Both the position numbers and the translations under genes were made by a program. From contig VBOC01000129.1 in assembly GCA_005877655.1 (NCBI GenBank), positions 1-6,395 of the forward strand: a stretch of DNA of 6,395 nt, given 5' to 3'. Below the pieces are notes generated by a model, which was given only the letters and a program-made list of their open reading frames with translations, did not search any database and was not told the DNA's origin. The DNA comes from Ignavibacteria bacterium (GTDB taxonomy: Bacteria > Bacteroidota > Ignavibacteria > UBA10030 > SZUA-254). Every line of letters begins with the position of its first letter. Position 1 is the first letter of the stretch. Below, piece by piece: positions 5,471-6,395 of the stretch.

Positions 5471-6395
5471 TCACGAGACCTCTGCGGGAACGAAGCCGCG
5501 CTCTGGCTCGGAAACGCCCTGGAGGAGGAGCAACCCCGCGAGAAAAAACAGCCCGATAGAGAGTGCGGCAACCCGCTCATTCGTAAAATCAGCTATCAAT
5601 CCGTAGATAAACGGTCCGATGACCGCGGAAGCCTTACCACATAAACCGTCGTAGAAGCCAAAAAATTCCGCTTCCCGCTCTTTTGGCGTGAGCAGAGCCA
5701 TCAGACTCCGGCTGGCCGATTGCGAGGAACCGATCGCGACGCCGGCCGCCAGCGCGACCACGTAGAAGACACCGACCGTCTTTACGAAGAAGGCGCCGAG
5801 CGTGATCCCAATCCAGATTGCCAGCGTGAGCGAGATTGTTTTCTTGGGGCCGATTTCATCGGTGATGAAGCCGAAGATGACGGAGCCGATCACGGCGCTT
5901 GTCTGTACGACGGCGAAAAATATGATGATCGCCTTGTCGTCCATATTCAGAATCCGCTCCGCGAAGATGGCGGCAAAAGCGATGACGGTCAGGATGCCGT
6001 CGTTATAGATAAAGAAGGCTATGAGGAACCGGCCGATTTCCGGAAAGTCGTGCTCGATGAAGAGCACGCGGAAGGTGCGCGCTGCCTGTTTCATCCCCTC
6101 GCGGATGTAACCGCGCGTCGACGATGCCGAAAGCACGCGCTGCGGTTCGGGAACGAAGATGAACATCGGCAGAGAAAAAAGCAGAAAAAAAGCGGCCGCG
6201 ACGACGAACGAAAACCGTACGAAGAAAAGATAATCCCCCGATGCGGGGTCGGGGAGGATCAAATTGACGATGACAAGTACGGCTAGCGCGCCAAGATATC
6301 CCATGGCGAAGCCGTAACCCGAAACTCTCCCGTAGGATTTCGCCGACGTGAGGCTCGGCAGGAATGCGTCGTAGAAAACCAACCCCCCTTCAAAT
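5471..6395 (-). CDS. UMF1-family MFS transporter (Atg22-like), 5' end outside window
   Basis: The frame is open to the right edge; the first visible residues FEGGLVFYDAFLP are the conserved mid-N-terminal signature of the UMF1/Atg22-like branch of the major facilitator superfamily. A TTG at 6382 is therefore an internal leucine, not the start. About 307 residues are visible of an expected 420-450, so roughly the first 100-130 (the first three or so helices) lie outside. Visible segments include GRVSGYGFAMGYLG, the re-entrant family motif RFLIAFFIYNDGILTVI, the inter-helix FGFITDEIGPKK loop, GSSQSASRSLMALLTP and EFFGFYDGLCGKASAVIGP, ending in a short charged tail, EPERGFVPAEVS. Substrates of bacterial members are not established; the eukaryotic relative exports amino acids from the vacuole. 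It lies 265 nt upstream of the envelope operon in the same direction and is probably separately transcribed. Confidence 0.92.
   Translation of the reverse strand, partial: FEGGLVFYDAFLPSLTSAKSYGRVSGYGFAMGYLGALAVLVIVNLILPDPASGDYLFFVRFSFVVAAAFFLLFSLPMFIFVPEPQRVLSASSTRGYIREGMKQAARTFRVLFIEHDFPEIGRFLIAFFIYNDGILTVIAFAAIFAERILNMDDKAIIIFFAVVQTSAVIGSVIFGFITDEIGPKKTISLTLAIWIGITLGAFFVKTVGVFYVVALAAGVAIGSSQSASRSLMALLTPKEREAEFFGFYDGLCGKASAVIGPFIYGLIADFTNERVAALSIGLFFLAGLLLLQGVSEPERGFVPAEVS

Noticed and set aside
5230..5559. Plus-strand open frame of 109 codons in the 5206-5470 gap, with GGAAGG just before its ATG
   Set aside because: The ribosome-like purines are too close to the ATG, the product has no domain, and its Arg-rich second half overlaps the MFS 3' end as an antisense shadow.
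5720..6286. Plus-strand open frame of 188 codons opposite the MFS gene
   Set aside because: Extremely Asp/Glu/Arg-rich, as expected from the complement of hydrophobic transmembrane codons.

Overview
The window looks like chromosomal DNA from a Gram-negative bacterium of the Bacteroidota/Chlorobiota/Ignavibacteria (FCB) lineage. Two things point there. The first gene ends in a type IX secretion sorting domain of the NYPNPFNPTT type. An LpxH-like phosphatase and a DsbD-alpha-like periplasmic protein indicate an outer membrane and a periplasm. The assignment to Ignavibacteria or a relative is an inference from these motifs, not a database result.

Layout. Positions 1-719 (+) hold the 3' end of a secreted beta-propeller-like protein with a T9SS C-terminal sorting domain. 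Positions 720-904 are non-coding and carry a near-consensus promoter (828-856) for a single-domain response regulator (905-1282, +). Positions 1283-1550 are a non-coding stretch with a REP-like palindrome and a possible 22-codon micro-ORF. It is followed by a 64-residue single-pass membrane protein of unknown function (1551-1745, +). All remaining genes are on the minus strand and converge on that small gene: a class A penicillin-binding protein (1793-4015), an LpxH-like phosphatase (4012-4749), a secreted DsbD-alpha-like protein (4756-5205), a 265-nt intergenic stretch, and the 3' part of a UMF1-family MFS transporter (5471 to the right edge, continuing outside).

Function. The three minus-strand genes dsbD-alpha-like, lpxH-like and pbp1A are separated by 6 nt and by an ATGA stop/start overlap, so they almost certainly form one transcript. 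Together they cover periplasmic thiol chemistry, lipid A synthesis and peptidoglycan polymerisation, i.e. an envelope-building unit. The plus-strand genes look independent of it.

No mobile element, CRISPR array, tRNA or rRNA was seen. I find no convincing undescribed multi-gene system. The least explained parts are the short ORFs and structured DNA at 1283-1550 and 5206-5470, and the stand-alone DsbD-alpha-like protein beside a penicillin-binding protein with a cysteine-containing tail.
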